Positions 1 to 8,139 of a DNA stretch of 32,096 nucleotides are shown here, one piece after another. The notes beneath the pieces were generated by a model. The model was not told the origin of the DNA. It ran no database searches and saw only the letters and a program-made list of their open reading frames with translations. Position numbers and translations under genes: made by a program. Source of the stretch: Deltaproteobacteria bacterium (lineage in GTDB: Bacteria > Desulfobacterota > Desulfobaccia > Desulfobaccales > 0-14-0-80-60-11); NCBI GenBank assembly GCA_003599195.1, contig QZIZ01000074.1:1-32096 (forward strand), given 5' to 3'. The number at the start of each line of letters is the position of its first letter. Position 1 is the first letter of the stretch.

Positions 1-306
1 CTGATGCCTTCTTCCAACAATGCCTCCACTCTGCTGGCCCCCCTGTTTGAGCTGGACCCCCAGTGCGCGCAGGAGGCGGTCAACATACTTGCCAAAAGCA
101 ATGCAGGCCAGGATGCTGTTATTCTTGTGGCCGAACAGGCCGCTATTGCCCTTTGCCAGGAAATAAATTTCGGCAGGGCGCAACTTTTGGCAATGGCCCG
201 CCTGGCGGCAAATGCGCCGTATCCGCACGTTAAGCTTTATGCCCGGCTCATGGCCTGGGCCAGACCCTGGGGGGTCTTTTCCGCCAGCGGCTCCCGGGCC
301 TGGTAG
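1..306 (+). CDS. Possible partial ORF of unknown function at the left edge
   Basis: An open frame enters at the window edge (first ATG at 4) and closes with TAG at 304-306. Up to about residue 80 it reads like a helical, Ala/Leu-rich protein with plausible codon use (for example AEQAAIALCQE, RAQLLAMARLAAN). The last 20 or so codons lie antisense over the end of the auxiliary lipoprotein gene and look like shadow sequence. I recognise no family. It may be the tail of a gene that continues outside the window, a gene truncated at a junction near 232-240 (a HindIII site, AAGCTT, lies at 232-237), or chance. Low certainty. Confidence 0.25.
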   Translation: MMPSSNNASTLLAPLFELDPQCAQEAVNILAKSNAGQDAVILVAEQAAIALCQEINFGRAQLLAMARLAANAPYPHVKLYARLMAWARPWGVFSASGSRAW

Positions 307-878
307 TTCTTTTGGAAGACCACCCGTTTGGTGACTTCCTCCTCGTTCATATCCAGAAGGGTAATATTCAGGGACAGGGCCGCTTTCCAGCCGTCGCCCT
401 CGTCCAGTTCCTCGATTTCTTGTACTCCCCCTTCCAGCGCAAACCTGCTGCGCGCGCCGCTGGTATGCGGGAAAACCGCCTTAAAGAGATGGGAGTTTCT
501 CAAGTCCCGGACCAGGAAGTCCGTCACCAGATAGCCCGGATTGACCTGCCAGCGGTTGTAAGCGTATGCTTTCTGGGTATAAGGGTCGGGCCGGTAGACC
601 ATGCTCGTGCTGTTATAGGCCTGGGCCACGGAAAAAAGCTCCACCTTGATGGACTCATCCACCGGCGATTTCACTTTAAAAACCGGCGAGGGATATTCGA
701 ACATATACTTGTTAACCATGGCCGGCGGGCCACCGCAGCCCCAGATCAACAGCAGCAGCAGCAAGCAAGGGGTAAGCCCGTTCAGGAAGGCGCTGATTCC
801 GGGAAGCTGGATTTTATCAGGGCCGCGGGAGGCAACTGGTTTCATTTGGTTTTCCCATCTTTGACAAGGATTATTCAT
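237..878 (-). CDS. ABC-type transport auxiliary lipoprotein (MlaD/PqiC-associated type)
   Basis: Predicted outer-membrane or periplasmic lipoprotein partner of the MlaEFD-like transporter encoded immediately upstream. A hydrophobic run followed by LLIWGCGG (Cys about residue 48 of the long form) is a lipobox. The mature part resembles the ABC-type transport auxiliary lipoprotein family: an early YMFEYP strand, KVELFSVAQAYNSTSMVYR, and a late PLAEKTPQGLAQAMSRA. Family members usually continue for roughly 15-20 more residues after this helix, whereas here TAA follows at once, so the C-terminus looks short. The ATG at 878 overlaps the mlaD stop by 8 nt, which suggests translational coupling; an internal ATG at 845 is the alternative start. 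Family call fairly sure, lipid role inferred from context. Confidence 0.7.
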   Translation of the reverse strand: MNNPCQRWENQMKPVASRGPDKIQLPGISAFLNGLTPCLLLLLLIWGCGGPPAMVNKYMFEYPSPVFKVKSPVDESIKVELFSVAQAYNSTSMVYRPDPYTQKAYAYNRWQVNPGYLVTDFLVRDLRNSHLFKAVFPHTSGARSRFALEGGVQEIEELDEGDGWKAALSLNITLLDMNEEEVTKRVVFQKNYQAREPLAEKTPQGLAQAMSRA

Positions 879-1767
879 TCCATCTTTTCACCGGCGGCTT
901 GCCAAACAACAAATCCGAGGGCCGGTCATAGACCCTCTCCGCAAAGGCCTCCAGGGTGGAGGAAGTTTGCTTGAGATTCTCCGTGGTGCTTTTGAGGTCC
1001 GCGGCAATGGACCCGGTCTTGCCCAGGGCCCCTTTGAGGTTCAGCTCTTTGATCTCCTCGTTTAATCTGGCGGCGAGCAGCTTGGTCTCCTTGACCGTAT
1101 CCCGGGCCTCCTGGAGAATCTCCTCCACCCGGCCGGAGGCGATTATCTTATCCGTCCTGGCGGAGATATCCTGGAAGTTCGCCAAGGTCTTGTCAACCTT
1201 TTTGAGAATAGCGCCCATCTGCTCTCCCTTGAAGAAAATCTCGATCTCCGCGGCGGTGGCCTGCAACTGGGTCATCAGGGCCTTGGGGTCCACCTGGCCG
1301 AACTTTTCAATGACTATATTGACTCCTTCCAAGACCTTGGCCACTTCGGAGGGACGGGAAGGGATGACCCGGTATTCGGAGGGGAAGGTGAACTTGGGGG
1401 ATTTTTCCGCGTCCCCGGGTTTCTGGCGGTCCAACTCCACGTAGACCAACCCGGTGATTCCCGCCACCTTAAGCTGGGTGGTGCTGGTTTTAGTCAGATC
1501 GTCCTTGAGGTTGATCTTCATTACCACGCCGATGAGCCGGTTGTCCGGGGCCACCCGGATGTCCTGGACCCGGCCCACCTCCACGCCCCGGAATTTCACC
1601 GTGGAATCCCGCTGCAGGCCCTGGACCGACTCGTCAAAGTAGGAGATGTAAAGGTTTCCCTTTTCGAAGTACTTGCCGGCTCCCACCCAGATGATGACCA
1701 CCACGCCGATGATTATTCCCAAAGAGACAAAGAGTCCCACCAGAAACTTGGAGGTCTTCTTAGCCAT
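871..1767 (-). CDS. mlaD: MlaD/MCE-family lipid transport protein
   Basis: Membrane-anchored MCE protein expected to bind and pass phospholipids between the inner-membrane MlaEF complex and the periplasm. After a short basic N-terminus (MAKKTSKF) there is one transmembrane helix (about residues 9-30), then a single MCE domain (about 35-120) with the typical VQGLQRDSTVKFRGVEVG segment, and a long helical C-terminal half with coiled-coil-like stretches, as in longer MCE proteins. The frame is open to an ATG at 1785, but AGAGG six bases before the ATG at 1767 favours the shorter 298-residue form, which overlaps the end of mlaF by 8 nt. Second last gene of the leftward operon. Substrate is inferred from the family only. 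Confidence 0.88.
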   Translation of the reverse strand: MAKKTSKFLVGLFVSLGIIIGVVVIIWVGAGKYFEKGNLYISYFDESVQGLQRDSTVKFRGVEVGRVQDIRVAPDNRLIGVVMKINLKDDLTKTSTTQLKVAGITGLVYVELDRQKPGDAEKSPKFTFPSEYRVIPSRPSEVAKVLEGVNIVIEKFGQVDPKALMTQLQATAAEIEIFFKGEQMGAILKKVDKTLANFQDISARTDKIIASGRVEEILQEARDTVKETKLLAARLNEEIKELNLKGALGKTGSIAADLKSTTENLKQTSSTLEAFAERVYDRPSDLLFGKPPVKRWNE

Positions 1768-2545
1768 GTCTGTCCTCTCTTTCATGTGCAGGCCGGCGGT
1801 TGAAAAAGTTCACCACCCGGGGGTCGGTAGAGTGTTCCTTGAGTTCCCGGGGGTCGCCCACGGCAATCATCCCCTTGGCGCCCTTATCCAGCATAATCAC
1901 CCGATCGGCGATGGTGAAGACGGATTCCAACTCATGGGTGACCACCACCATAGTGGTTCCCAGGCCGGCATTGATGTCCTTGATCAGGAGGTCCAGTTCC
2001 ACTGCGGTGATGGGGTCCAACCCCGCCGAAGGTTCGTCGAAAAACAGGATGGAGGGGTCCAGGGCCATGGCCCGGGCCAGCCCCGCCCGCTTCTTCATAC
2101 CCCCGGAGACCTCCTCGGGGAGATGATTTTCATATCCAGCCAGGTCCACCAGGCCGAGTTTCATTTTGACTATGAGATCAACGGCCTCTTCCGAAAGATG
2201 GGTGTACTCAGTCAGGGGCAGGGCCACGTTTTCGGCCAGGGTCATGGAGCCGAAGAGGGCCCCGGATTGAAACAGCACCCCCATCCCCTGGCGCAGTTTG
2301 GCCAATTCTTTCTCATCCCCGGTGTTCACATCGATGCCGTTGATCAACACCTTGCCGGAAAAGGGGCGGTACAACCCGATGAGATGCTTCAGCAGGGTGG
2401 ATTTGCCGCAGCCGCTCCCTCCCAAAACCACCAGAATCTCGCCCCGGTTTACCTGGAAGGTTACGTTTTCAAAGATGGTGTTGTCACCGAAGCGGGCGGT
2501 GAGTCCCGCCACGTCGATAACCGGGGTTTGCTCCAGATTGGACAA
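1760..2545 (-). CDS. mlaF: MlaF-like ABC transporter ATP-binding protein
   Basis: Cytoplasmic ATPase that should power the MlaE permease for phospholipid trafficking across the envelope. All ABC motifs are visible in 261 residues: Walker A GGSGCGKST (42-50), Q-loop at LFQSG (about 91-95), signature VSGGMKKRAGLARAMA (from 146), Walker B ILFFDEPSAGLDP (from 166) and the H-loop VVVTHE with His204. The VSGGM(K/R)KR form of the signature and the FQSGALF segment are characteristic of the MlaF/MKL subgroup. It lies 19 nt downstream of the STAS-MlaE gene and overlaps mlaD by 8 nt. No key residue is missing. Confidence 0.93.
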   Translation of the reverse strand: MSNLEQTPVIDVAGLTARFGDNTIFENVTFQVNRGEILVVLGGSGCGKSTLLKHLIGLYRPFSGKVLINGIDVNTGDEKELAKLRQGMGVLFQSGALFGSMTLAENVALPLTEYTHLSEEAVDLIVKMKLGLVDLAGYENHLPEEVSGGMKKRAGLARAMALDPSILFFDEPSAGLDPITAVELDLLIKDINAGLGTTMVVVTHELESVFTIADRVIMLDKGAKGMIAVGDPRELKEHSTDPRVVNFFNRRPAHEREDRHG

Positions 2546-2564
2546 GACCGCTCCTTTGCGAAAA

Positions 2565-3716
2565 TTACCCTCTCACATAATGCAGCACCAGGGCAAAGGC
2601 CGAATCCGTGACAATGATCAGAAAGATGGCCGCGACCACCGCGGAGGTGGTGGCCGCGCCCACCGCCTGGGCGCCGCCTCGCACCATGAAACCCCGCTGG
2701 CAGCCGATGCCGGCGATGAGCACGGCAAAGACCGCGGACTTGAAAAGACTGGTGAGAATATTAAAGAGGTCTATGGCCTTACGACTCTCTTGAATATAGG
2801 TATAGGCGGTCAGGTCCAGTCCCACCACCCCCACGATCAGGCCCCCGAGGATGCCGAAGAGGTCCGCATAAATGGTGAGCAGGGGCACGACGATGAGGGC
2901 GGCTAAGACCTTGGGGACCGCCAGGAACCTGACCGGCTCGAAACCCATGGTGACCAGGGCGTCCACTTCTTCGTTGACCATCATGGTACCGATCTCCGCG
3001 GCAAAAGCCGACCCGGAGCGCCCGGCCACCAGGATGGCGGTCATGATCGGCCCCAGCTCCTTAACCATGGAGATGGCTAGTAGCGAAGCCACGTAAATAT
3101 TGGCCCCGAACTGCTTGAGTTGCAAAGACGACATGAAGGCAATGATCAGGCCCATCAGGAGGCCGATGAGGCCGACGATGGGCAGGCCGTCCGCGCCGGC
3201 TCGCTTCATATAAAAAAATACGTCCCCCCATCTGACGGACCGGGGGTGCAGAAAAGAGTGGGCCAGGGCAAAGAGGAGGTCCCCCAAAAAGGTCAGCACC
3301 TGGACCAGGTCTTCGGAGAAGCGCATCGCGGCCTCCCCTATCTGGTCCAGGACCCCGGCGGACTCCCGGTCGCTGATGAGAGGCGGGGTGGCGAGGGCCT
3401 TCCGGTCGATGAGGCCCATGATCTTTTGGGCGTCCTCGCTGACATTAGCAAACCGGCAGGAGATGGAGCGGGCCTGGGCGTCGCTCTCCAGTTGCACCAG
3501 GGCCAGGGCCCCGGCGCTGTCCAGATAGGTCACGCCCCCGAGGTCCACTGTCAGACCGGCCGGATTCCGAGCGTCCAGGAAGGCCCGGATGTCGGCGGCC
3601 AGGGCCTCCATATCATCCAAAGGCACCTGGCCGGAGAGGCTGAGTACTACTTCCCTGCCTGCACCGCCCTCAACGGTGGCGGCCTCTATGGACCATGTTT
3701 TTCCCGCTTTTTTCAT
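2565..3716 (-). CDS. mlaE: MlaE-type permease with N-terminal STAS domain
   Basis: Inner-membrane permease of the Mla-type lipid transporter, 383 residues. Residues about 8-100 form a STAS domain (VEGGAGREVVLSLSGQ, then VDLGGVTYLDSAGALALVQLE), the domain that in other bacteria is the separate protein MlaB. From about 150 onward the MlaE permease fold follows with about five hydrophobic helices and the conserved KELGPIMTAILVAGRSGSAF segment. The STAS-MlaE fusion is a known arrangement in several phyla, so the operon does not need a separate mlaB. It starts 6 nt after the Cache-like lipoprotein gene, so the two are probably cotranscribed. Confidence 0.92.
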   Translation of the reverse strand: MKKAGKTWSIEAATVEGGAGREVVLSLSGQVPLDDMEALAADIRAFLDARNPAGLTVDLGGVTYLDSAGALALVQLESDAQARSISCRFANVSEDAQKIMGLIDRKALATPPLISDRESAGVLDQIGEAAMRFSEDLVQVLTFLGDLLFALAHSFLHPRSVRWGDVFFYMKRAGADGLPIVGLIGLLMGLIIAFMSSLQLKQFGANIYVASLLAISMVKELGPIMTAILVAGRSGSAFAAEIGTMMVNEEVDALVTMGFEPVRFLAVPKVLAALIVVPLLTIYADLFGILGGLIVGVVGLDLTAYTYIQESRKAIDLFNILTSLFKSAVFAVLIAGIGCQRGFMVRGGAQAVGAATTSAVVAAIFLIIVTDSAFALVLHYVRG

Positions 3717-3722
3717 CTTTAA

Positions 3723-4289
3723 TTATTTGTTAAAATCGATGGCCAGAAACTCCTTTTCCGATACGCCCCAGATCTTCTTCGCTTCTTCAGCTCCCAGGGC
3801 CATCGCCAGAACCCCAAGCACTTCCTCTTGTTTCAAGATCGGCACACAGACTATATAAATCTCGGAACCGTCCTGCAGGAAGAATCGCTGCTGCGTGGTT
3901 TTCCGGTTTTTCAGGGTCTGGACCACCACATCATAACCGGAGAAATCCCCTTTGGCGGCTTCCCGGTTAGGATAGACCGTCAAGGTCTCCCCGTTTTTAT
4001 CGAGGACGCCAATTCTAAAGGGGCACATGCGGCAGAGTTTAATGGCCTGGGGCTCCGCCTGCTTCAGGGTCTCATTGATGGCCCCGAGATCTTTTTTAGA
4101 CAGCGGCTCCACCAGGGGTTTAGCCAGCCGGTCGATGCACTCCTTCACTTCCTTCTTGAAAGTGGCGGCCCCCGGGCTTAAAGGAGGCTCCTGGGCCTGG
4201 CAGCCGAAGGAGAGGAGGAGTAGGAGAAATAGTAGATATCCCCAAGGGGTTAGCTGCCCAACCGAACCGGCGTATAAAGGTTTTTTCAT
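3723..4289 (-). CDS. Lipoprotein with Cache-like sensor domain, first gene of the mla operon
   Basis: 188-residue predicted lipoprotein: a hydrophobic stretch FLLLLLSFGC ends in a lipobox Cys at position 30. The mature part contains an N-terminal helix (FKKEVKECIDRLAKPLVEPL) and a PAS/Cache-like alpha-beta core with IGVLDKNGETLTVYPN, GYDVVVQTLKNRK and IYIVCVPILKQEEVLGVLAMAL, the pattern of small extracellular ligand-binding Cache domains. No signalling output domain is present. The gene is first in the leftward operon and the permease follows after 6 nt, so it may sense or bind something linked to envelope lipid transport; this link is inference from position only. Confidence 0.6.
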   Translation of the reverse strand: MKKPLYAGSVGQLTPWGYLLFLLLLLSFGCQAQEPPLSPGAATFKKEVKECIDRLAKPLVEPLSKKDLGAINETLKQAEPQAIKLCRMCPFRIGVLDKNGETLTVYPNREAAKGDFSGYDVVVQTLKNRKTTQQRFFLQDGSEIYIVCVPILKQEEVLGVLAMALGAEEAKKIWGVSEKEFLAIDFNK

Positions 4290-4407
4290 CTATTTCTCTC
4301 TTCTCGGCAACAGCCGATGTTGATCCGGCATGCCCGGACATAAGTAACCGGCGATAACATCCTGGGAAACTTATAATATCCCGTATTTAAGCTTTATACT
4401 ATTAGAA

Positions 4408-4436
4408 ATAATGATATTAAGACAGAATATCGTCAA
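4408..4436 (-). promoter_or_regulatory. Sigma70-type promoter candidate for the mla operon
   Basis: Reading leftwards, TTGACG (4431-4436) and CATTAT (4408-4413) are separated by exactly 17 bases. The surrounding 4370-4440 region is AT-rich. It is about 120 bases upstream of the first gene of the envelope operon. The rest of the 4290-4550 gap shows nothing else that I can name. Confidence 0.45.
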
Positions 4437-4550
4437 AAAGGCGAGTTTAATTGAATCTTTTCAGAGGACGCCTTGCTTGGTGAATCGGGGGTGTCTCTGT
4501 TATGTTTTACGGGTGGGTCAGAGGCCCATGAAGAGCTGTGGTGAATCCTT

Positions 4551-5294
4551 TCATTCATGCTTCACCCGCGCCACGGTGAGGACCTCCACCTGCGCCGCCC
4601 CGGCCCGCCTGAGCACCCGGGCGCACTCCCGGACCGTGGCCCCGGTGGTATAGAGATCATCCACCAACAGGACCTTTTTCTCCTGCACTTCTTCGGGCCG
4701 GGCCGCGGCAAAGGCCTTATGCACGTTGTCCCGGCGCTCCTTGGGGTTGAGGCCCACCTGGGGCGGGGTGTGGCGCACCCGGTCCAGGGCCTCCAGGCTT
4801 ACCTGCGCCTCCGGAAAGGCTCCGGCCAGGAGCAGGGCCTGGTTGAAGCCCCGGCGCCGCAAGCGCTTAGGATGCAGGGGTACGGGAATAAGCAGGTCCG
4901 CGTCCGCCGCTAATTCTGCACACCTGGGGGTTTGCAGCCAGTGCTGCATCACCGGGAGATAGGCCATCTGCCGGCCGAATTTGAAGCGGGTGACGGCCTT
5001 GGCCGCGGGACCCTCATAGACTACGGCGGCCCGGGCCCGGGCGAAAGGCGGCGGCTCCGTCCGACAAGTCCCGCAGAGCCGGTCCTCCCCCTCCCGCACC
5101 GGAAATATCAACCCGCAGCAAGGACAAACCGGACTCTCCACCCACTCGATGGCCCCCTCACAATCCGCACAAACCGCCACCGCCGCGCTCTCCGCCACCA
5201 CCCCGCCGCAAAAGAGGCAGAGCCGGGGGAGGAAGAAGTCGAGGACCCGGAGGCTGAATTGTTTGATCCAGGAGGCCGCGGTGTTGGAGAACAT
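4551..5294 (-). CDS. comF: ComF family phosphoribosyltransferase-like protein
   Basis: 247-residue double zinc-ribbon/phosphoribosyltransferase protein, the family of ComF (DNA uptake) and GntX. The N-terminal half has four CxxC pairs: CLFC, CADC, CPCC and CGTC. The C-terminal half has the PRPP-binding loop VLLVDDLYTTGATV (from about residue 208) and the family segment LIPVPLHPKRLRRRGFNQA. Length is normal. In many bacteria the gene is kept without a demonstrated natural competence system, and no other competence gene is in this window, so the cellular role is open. It stands alone, reading leftwards, with its own candidate promoter. Confidence 0.9.
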   Translation of the reverse strand: MFSNTAASWIKQFSLRVLDFFLPRLCLFCGGVVAESAAVAVCADCEGAIEWVESPVCPCCGLIFPVREGEDRLCGTCRTEPPPFARARAAVVYEGPAAKAVTRFKFGRQMAYLPVMQHWLQTPRCAELAADADLLIPVPLHPKRLRRRGFNQALLLAGAFPEAQVSLEALDRVRHTPPQVGLNPKERRDNVHKAFAAARPEEVQEKKVLLVDDLYTTGATVRECARVLRRAGAAQVEVLTVARVKHE

Positions 5295-5312
5295 GTCTTC
5301 TCCCGTTCGGCT

Positions 5313-5341
5313 ACCTTAAAAATATTTTATTGGATTGTCAA
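5313..5341 (-). promoter_or_regulatory. Candidate promoter of comF
   Basis: On the minus strand a perfect TTGACA (5336-5341) is followed after 17 bases by TAAGGT (5313-5318), a poor -10 match. GGGAG lies shortly before the comF ATG. Weak call because of the -10. Confidence 0.3.
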
Positions 5342-5371
5342 ATGGTTGAGGCTTCTTGGTTAAACTTATGC

Positions 5372-5404
5372 GGGGGTGAGGAGGGGATTTGGGGGAGGGG
5401 GGGG
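5372..5404 (+). other. G-quadruplex-forming motif
   Basis: Four G-tracts (GGGGG, GGGG, GGGGG, and a run of eight G) are separated by loops of 6, 4 and 1 bases. The last G-run can alternatively pair with CCCCCC at 5413-5418 as a hairpin. It lies between comF and the AT-rich membrane protein gene. This is the only notable structure in the 5295-5497 gap apart from the comF promoter. Confidence 0.4.
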
Positions 5405-5497
5405 ACCTCAGGCCCCCCAGGCACCCAACCCCCCTTAATTTTGCCAAAATTCCGATAGCCGGAAAGATGCACTATGGCCACCTATAACTTTAACTTC

Positions 5498-6247
5498 CTA
5501 CCACATGGAATGCATTGAACAATTTTCAAAATATTGCCAATCAAATTCATTTGGATATCCTTCAAAGCCACCTTCTGGTTTCGGCTTTTTTTTCAGCTCT
5601 TCCTTATTTCCATTGGGCAGAAGATGCCACATAGAATATTCTATGTCATCGATATTTTTATTATATTTCCATTTTAATTGATAGTCTTTTGTCTCTTTTG
5701 AAGTTGTAGGAATGCGTGCAATAACTTCAAGCGTATCATACTTACCTTTAGGTATAAAAAATACTATTGACCTTCTTGATTGCTCTCCTGGTTTAAGAAA
5801 GAAATCATGTATGAGATCTCCAATGACTACAATAGACCGATTGTTTAATGTGTAATATTTTGATTCTAACAAATATTTAATCCCACGCTTATCAGGGAAT
5901 TCCGGCGAAAAATCACTATTTTTAGCCGTAACATTGTAACCATATACTATAAATTTGTTCGGAAGCAAGTAGATTATTTTTTTACTTGGATTTTGTGCAG
6001 AAAACTTCATTTCGATTGCATCGAACTGAGCCTCATTGCTGCTTCCTAAACATACTCCTGTACCTTTATTTTGTATTGCCATGTCTAATGTAATATTTAC
6101 CGGAGCAGATTTTGGGAGCCAAATCTTTTCGTAGACAAAAGTAGTTACTCCCCAAAGAAATACAATGATGGACCCAATAATAATGCCGATGGTCTGCGCC
6201 CAGGTATTGAATTTCTCACCAAAAGATTTTTCTTGTGCTTTGGGCAT
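5498..6247 (-). CDS. AT-rich membrane-anchored protein of unknown function
   Basis: 249 residues, not recognised. A short charged N-terminus is followed by one clear transmembrane helix (about 18-40, TIGIIIGSIIVFLWGVTTFV), then a soluble beta-rich domain of about 200 residues with many Lys, Asn, Tyr and Ile. The topology suggests a bitopic protein. Its base composition and codon choice (AAA, AAT, ATA, TTA) are plainly more AT-rich than the neighbours, which suggests recent acquisition. It is flanked by comF and the PHP gene on the same strand but has its own AT-rich upstream region. No function proposed. Confidence 0.7.
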   Translation of the reverse strand: MPKAQEKSFGEKFNTWAQTIGIIIGSIIVFLWGVTTFVYEKIWLPKSAPVNITLDMAIQNKGTGVCLGSSNEAQFDAIEMKFSAQNPSKKIIYLLPNKFIVYGYNVTAKNSDFSPEFPDKRGIKYLLESKYYTLNNRSIVVIGDLIHDFFLKPGEQSRRSIVFFIPKGKYDTLEVIARIPTTSKETKDYQLKWKYNKNIDDIEYSMWHLLPNGNKEELKKKPKPEGGFEGYPNEFDWQYFENCSMHSMW

Positions 6248-6293
6248 GGGGTATTCTTTCCCTTTGGCTTATTGAGGCCAATAATTAATAAAT

Positions 6294-6321
6294 ATCTTAA
6301 GAGATTAGTGAAAATTGTAAA
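6294..6321 (-). promoter_or_regulatory. Candidate promoter of the AT-rich membrane protein gene
   Basis: On the minus strand TTTACA (6316-6321) and TAAGAT (6294-6299) are 16 bases apart, 47 bases upstream of the ATG at 6247. The whole gap is AT-rich, which raises the chance of random matches. Confidence 0.3.
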
Positions 6322-6365
6322 GAATTAATTGTTGGGCTTGGGTCTAAATTTTATTCGAATTGGTA

Positions 6366-7019
6366 TTATATGCCCGCCAGGCGGCGGGCCAGGGATTCGG
6401 CGTTGGTGAAGAGGGATTGGACTTCGGCTTTGGTGAGGCCCGCGCCTTGGGCGATGCGTTCCGCGTGTTGGCGGGAGATGAGGTCACCGGGCGCGTGGCT
6501 GTCGGTGTCGACGATGAGGGACGCGCCCACTTCCAGGGCTATGCGGGCCACGTGGCCGTTGGCGAGGCAGTGGCCTTTGCGCGCCGAGATCTCCAGGAAA
6601 ATGTCCTTTTCCCGGGCCAGCGCGGCCTCCTCCAGGGTGATCAGGCCGGGGTGGGCCAGGATGTCGATGTCCGCTTCCAGCGCGGCGCGGTTGGTCCCCG
6701 GGGCCACGGGTTCGGCCAGGGTCTCCCCGTGGATGACGATGAGGGGCACCCCCAAAGCCCGGGCCCTGGCGGTCAGCGGGCCGATCAACGCCGGCGGCAG
6801 GTGGGTGAACTCCAAACCCGGAATGAAGTACGGGGGCTCGCCGGTATTGAGGCTGTCCGCGGCGGCTTTCAGTCGGGCGAAGACCATCTCGAAGTTGGAG
6901 GCGTCCACGTGGTCGGTGACGCCCAGGAAGCGGTAGCCCAGGACCTGGGCCCGGCGCCAGAGTTCGGTGGGCAGGAGCTCCCCGTCGCTGTAAAGGGTAT
7001 GAGTGTGCAGGTCGATCAT
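6366..7019 (-). CDS. PHP-domain metal-dependent phosphoesterase (histidinol-phosphatase type)
   Basis: 217-residue single PHP domain. Metal ligands are visible at LHTHTLYSDG (start), VTDHVD, the central GLEFTH and HGE segments, ILAHPGL, and the C-terminal DTDSHAPGD. The family hydrolyses phosphate esters such as histidinol phosphate or acts on nucleic-acid-related substrates; which substrate applies here cannot be told. Members of about this length in deltaproteobacteria are often annotated as histidinol phosphate phosphatase domain proteins. No his gene lies nearby, so I do not assign hisK. It is followed upstream, on the same strand, by an alpha/beta hydrolase gene. Confidence 0.82.
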   Translation of the reverse strand: MIDLHTHTLYSDGELLPTELWRRAQVLGYRFLGVTDHVDASNFEMVFARLKAAADSLNTGEPPYFIPGLEFTHLPPALIGPLTARARALGVPLIVIHGETLAEPVAPGTNRAALEADIDILAHPGLITLEEAALAREKDIFLEISARKGHCLANGHVARIALEVGASLIVDTDSHAPGDLISRQHAERIAQGAGLTKAEVQSLFTNAESLARRLAGI

Positions 7020-7042
7020 AACAGGCGGTCCTTTGGGCTATT

Positions 7043-7951
7043 TTATAACGCGGTGAAATGGCGCTGCATAAACTCGATCACCTTGGGCTTAACTTCGCTT
7101 CTATGGGTAAAGATGGCCACGTGCTCGCCGCCCTCAACGGCTAGGAGTTCGGCGTTAGGCACCCGGCTCTCAAACCCTTTGGCATTGGCCGCAAAGGGCA
7201 CCAGTTGGTCTTGAGTCCCATGGACAATAAGAACCGGCGGCTGTAAATCTTCCAACGGGAAGGCCGCGGTCCTGCTGATCTCAATATCGTTTTCAGTGCC
7301 GTCCAGGCGCAGCCAGAGGCGGTCAAAGGTGCTGAGCAGCATGGTGGAGAACAGGGGCCAGGTCTCGGCGTCATTGATGGTCCGCTGCAGGATTTCCGGA
7401 TCGCGGATGGAGCGTTTGGCCATGGCCTCCAAATCCCGGGCCGCTTTCTTCCGGAACCGGTTGGCGAACCAGGGCCAGCGGGCCAGGAATTTCATGATTT
7501 TAAACGAAAAAGGGATAGGGGTGTCAAGCTTCTCGGCCAGGGTCGACACCAGTACCAGCCCGGCGCAGCGGCCGGGATGCCGCAGGGCAAACTGCACAGC
7601 GCTGGGTCCACCGCCGGACACGGCCATGACGCCGGCTTTGGTAATGCCAAATTTATCCAACAGCGCGGCCACCAGGTCTCCCTGCTGTTCCGGGCTGCGC
7701 CCGGAACTCAGGGGGGTGCCCAGGTATCCGGGACGGGTCATGGCCAGATAGTGAAAGTCGCCGTTGCCGATGGTTTGGGCCAGGATCAGACTCTGGTCAT
7801 AACCGCCCATGGCGCCGTGCAGGGCCACCACCGCGGGACCCTCGCCGATTTCGGCATATTCCACCACTCCGAGAGTCGTTTGCGCAATTTTGGGCGTAAG
7901 TTTGCCCGACAGCAAGGGGTCTTGAATATCGTAAATCACCGGATTTCCCAT
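7043..7951 (-). CDS. Alpha/beta-fold hydrolase
   Basis: 302-residue alpha/beta hydrolase. The oxyanion region is VVALHGAMGG, the nucleophile elbow is MAVSGGGPSA (Ala instead of the usual first Gly of GxSxG), the acid lies in VHGTQDQLVP and the catalytic His in EGGEHVAIF. A helical cap of about 90 residues (KIMKFLARWPWFANRFRKK onward) sits between the elbow and the acid. Substrate unknown. The start ATG at 7951 gives a normal length. It precedes the PHP gene with a 23-nt gap, so the two may be cotranscribed. Confidence 0.85.
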   Translation of the reverse strand: MGNPVIYDIQDPLLSGKLTPKIAQTTLGVVEYAEIGEGPAVVALHGAMGGYDQSLILAQTIGNGDFHYLAMTRPGYLGTPLSSGRSPEQQGDLVAALLDKFGITKAGVMAVSGGGPSAVQFALRHPGRCAGLVLVSTLAEKLDTPIPFSFKIMKFLARWPWFANRFRKKAARDLEAMAKRSIRDPEILQRTINDAETWPLFSTMLLSTFDRLWLRLDGTENDIEISRTAAFPLEDLQPPVLIVHGTQDQLVPFAANAKGFESRVPNAELLAVEGGEHVAIFTHRSEVKPKVIEFMQRHFTAL

Positions 7952-8139
7952 TATTTCGCTACGAAATTAGCTGCAATTCCAAGAGGTTGTAAAGTGGACC
8001 GCGGTAATTAACCAAATCGTTCCGCCGTCTCTGAAGGCGGCTGCCGGAGTGCGCTCAGAAGGGGAAAAGGGGTTTCATGTCCGCTGCTGCTCTTAAACCA
8101 AAAACCAACCACTAAAAACTAAAAACTCAAAACTATCTT

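Noticed and set aside
1673-2611. Plus-strand ORF of about 312 codons opposite mlaF
   Set aside because: Shadow of the mlaF coding sequence with His/Gln/Gly-rich non-protein-like composition.
8022-8040. Hairpin CCGCC/GGCGG between the hydrolase and DUF151 genes as a terminator
   Set aside because: Stem of only five pairs with a nine-base loop and no T-run in either direction.
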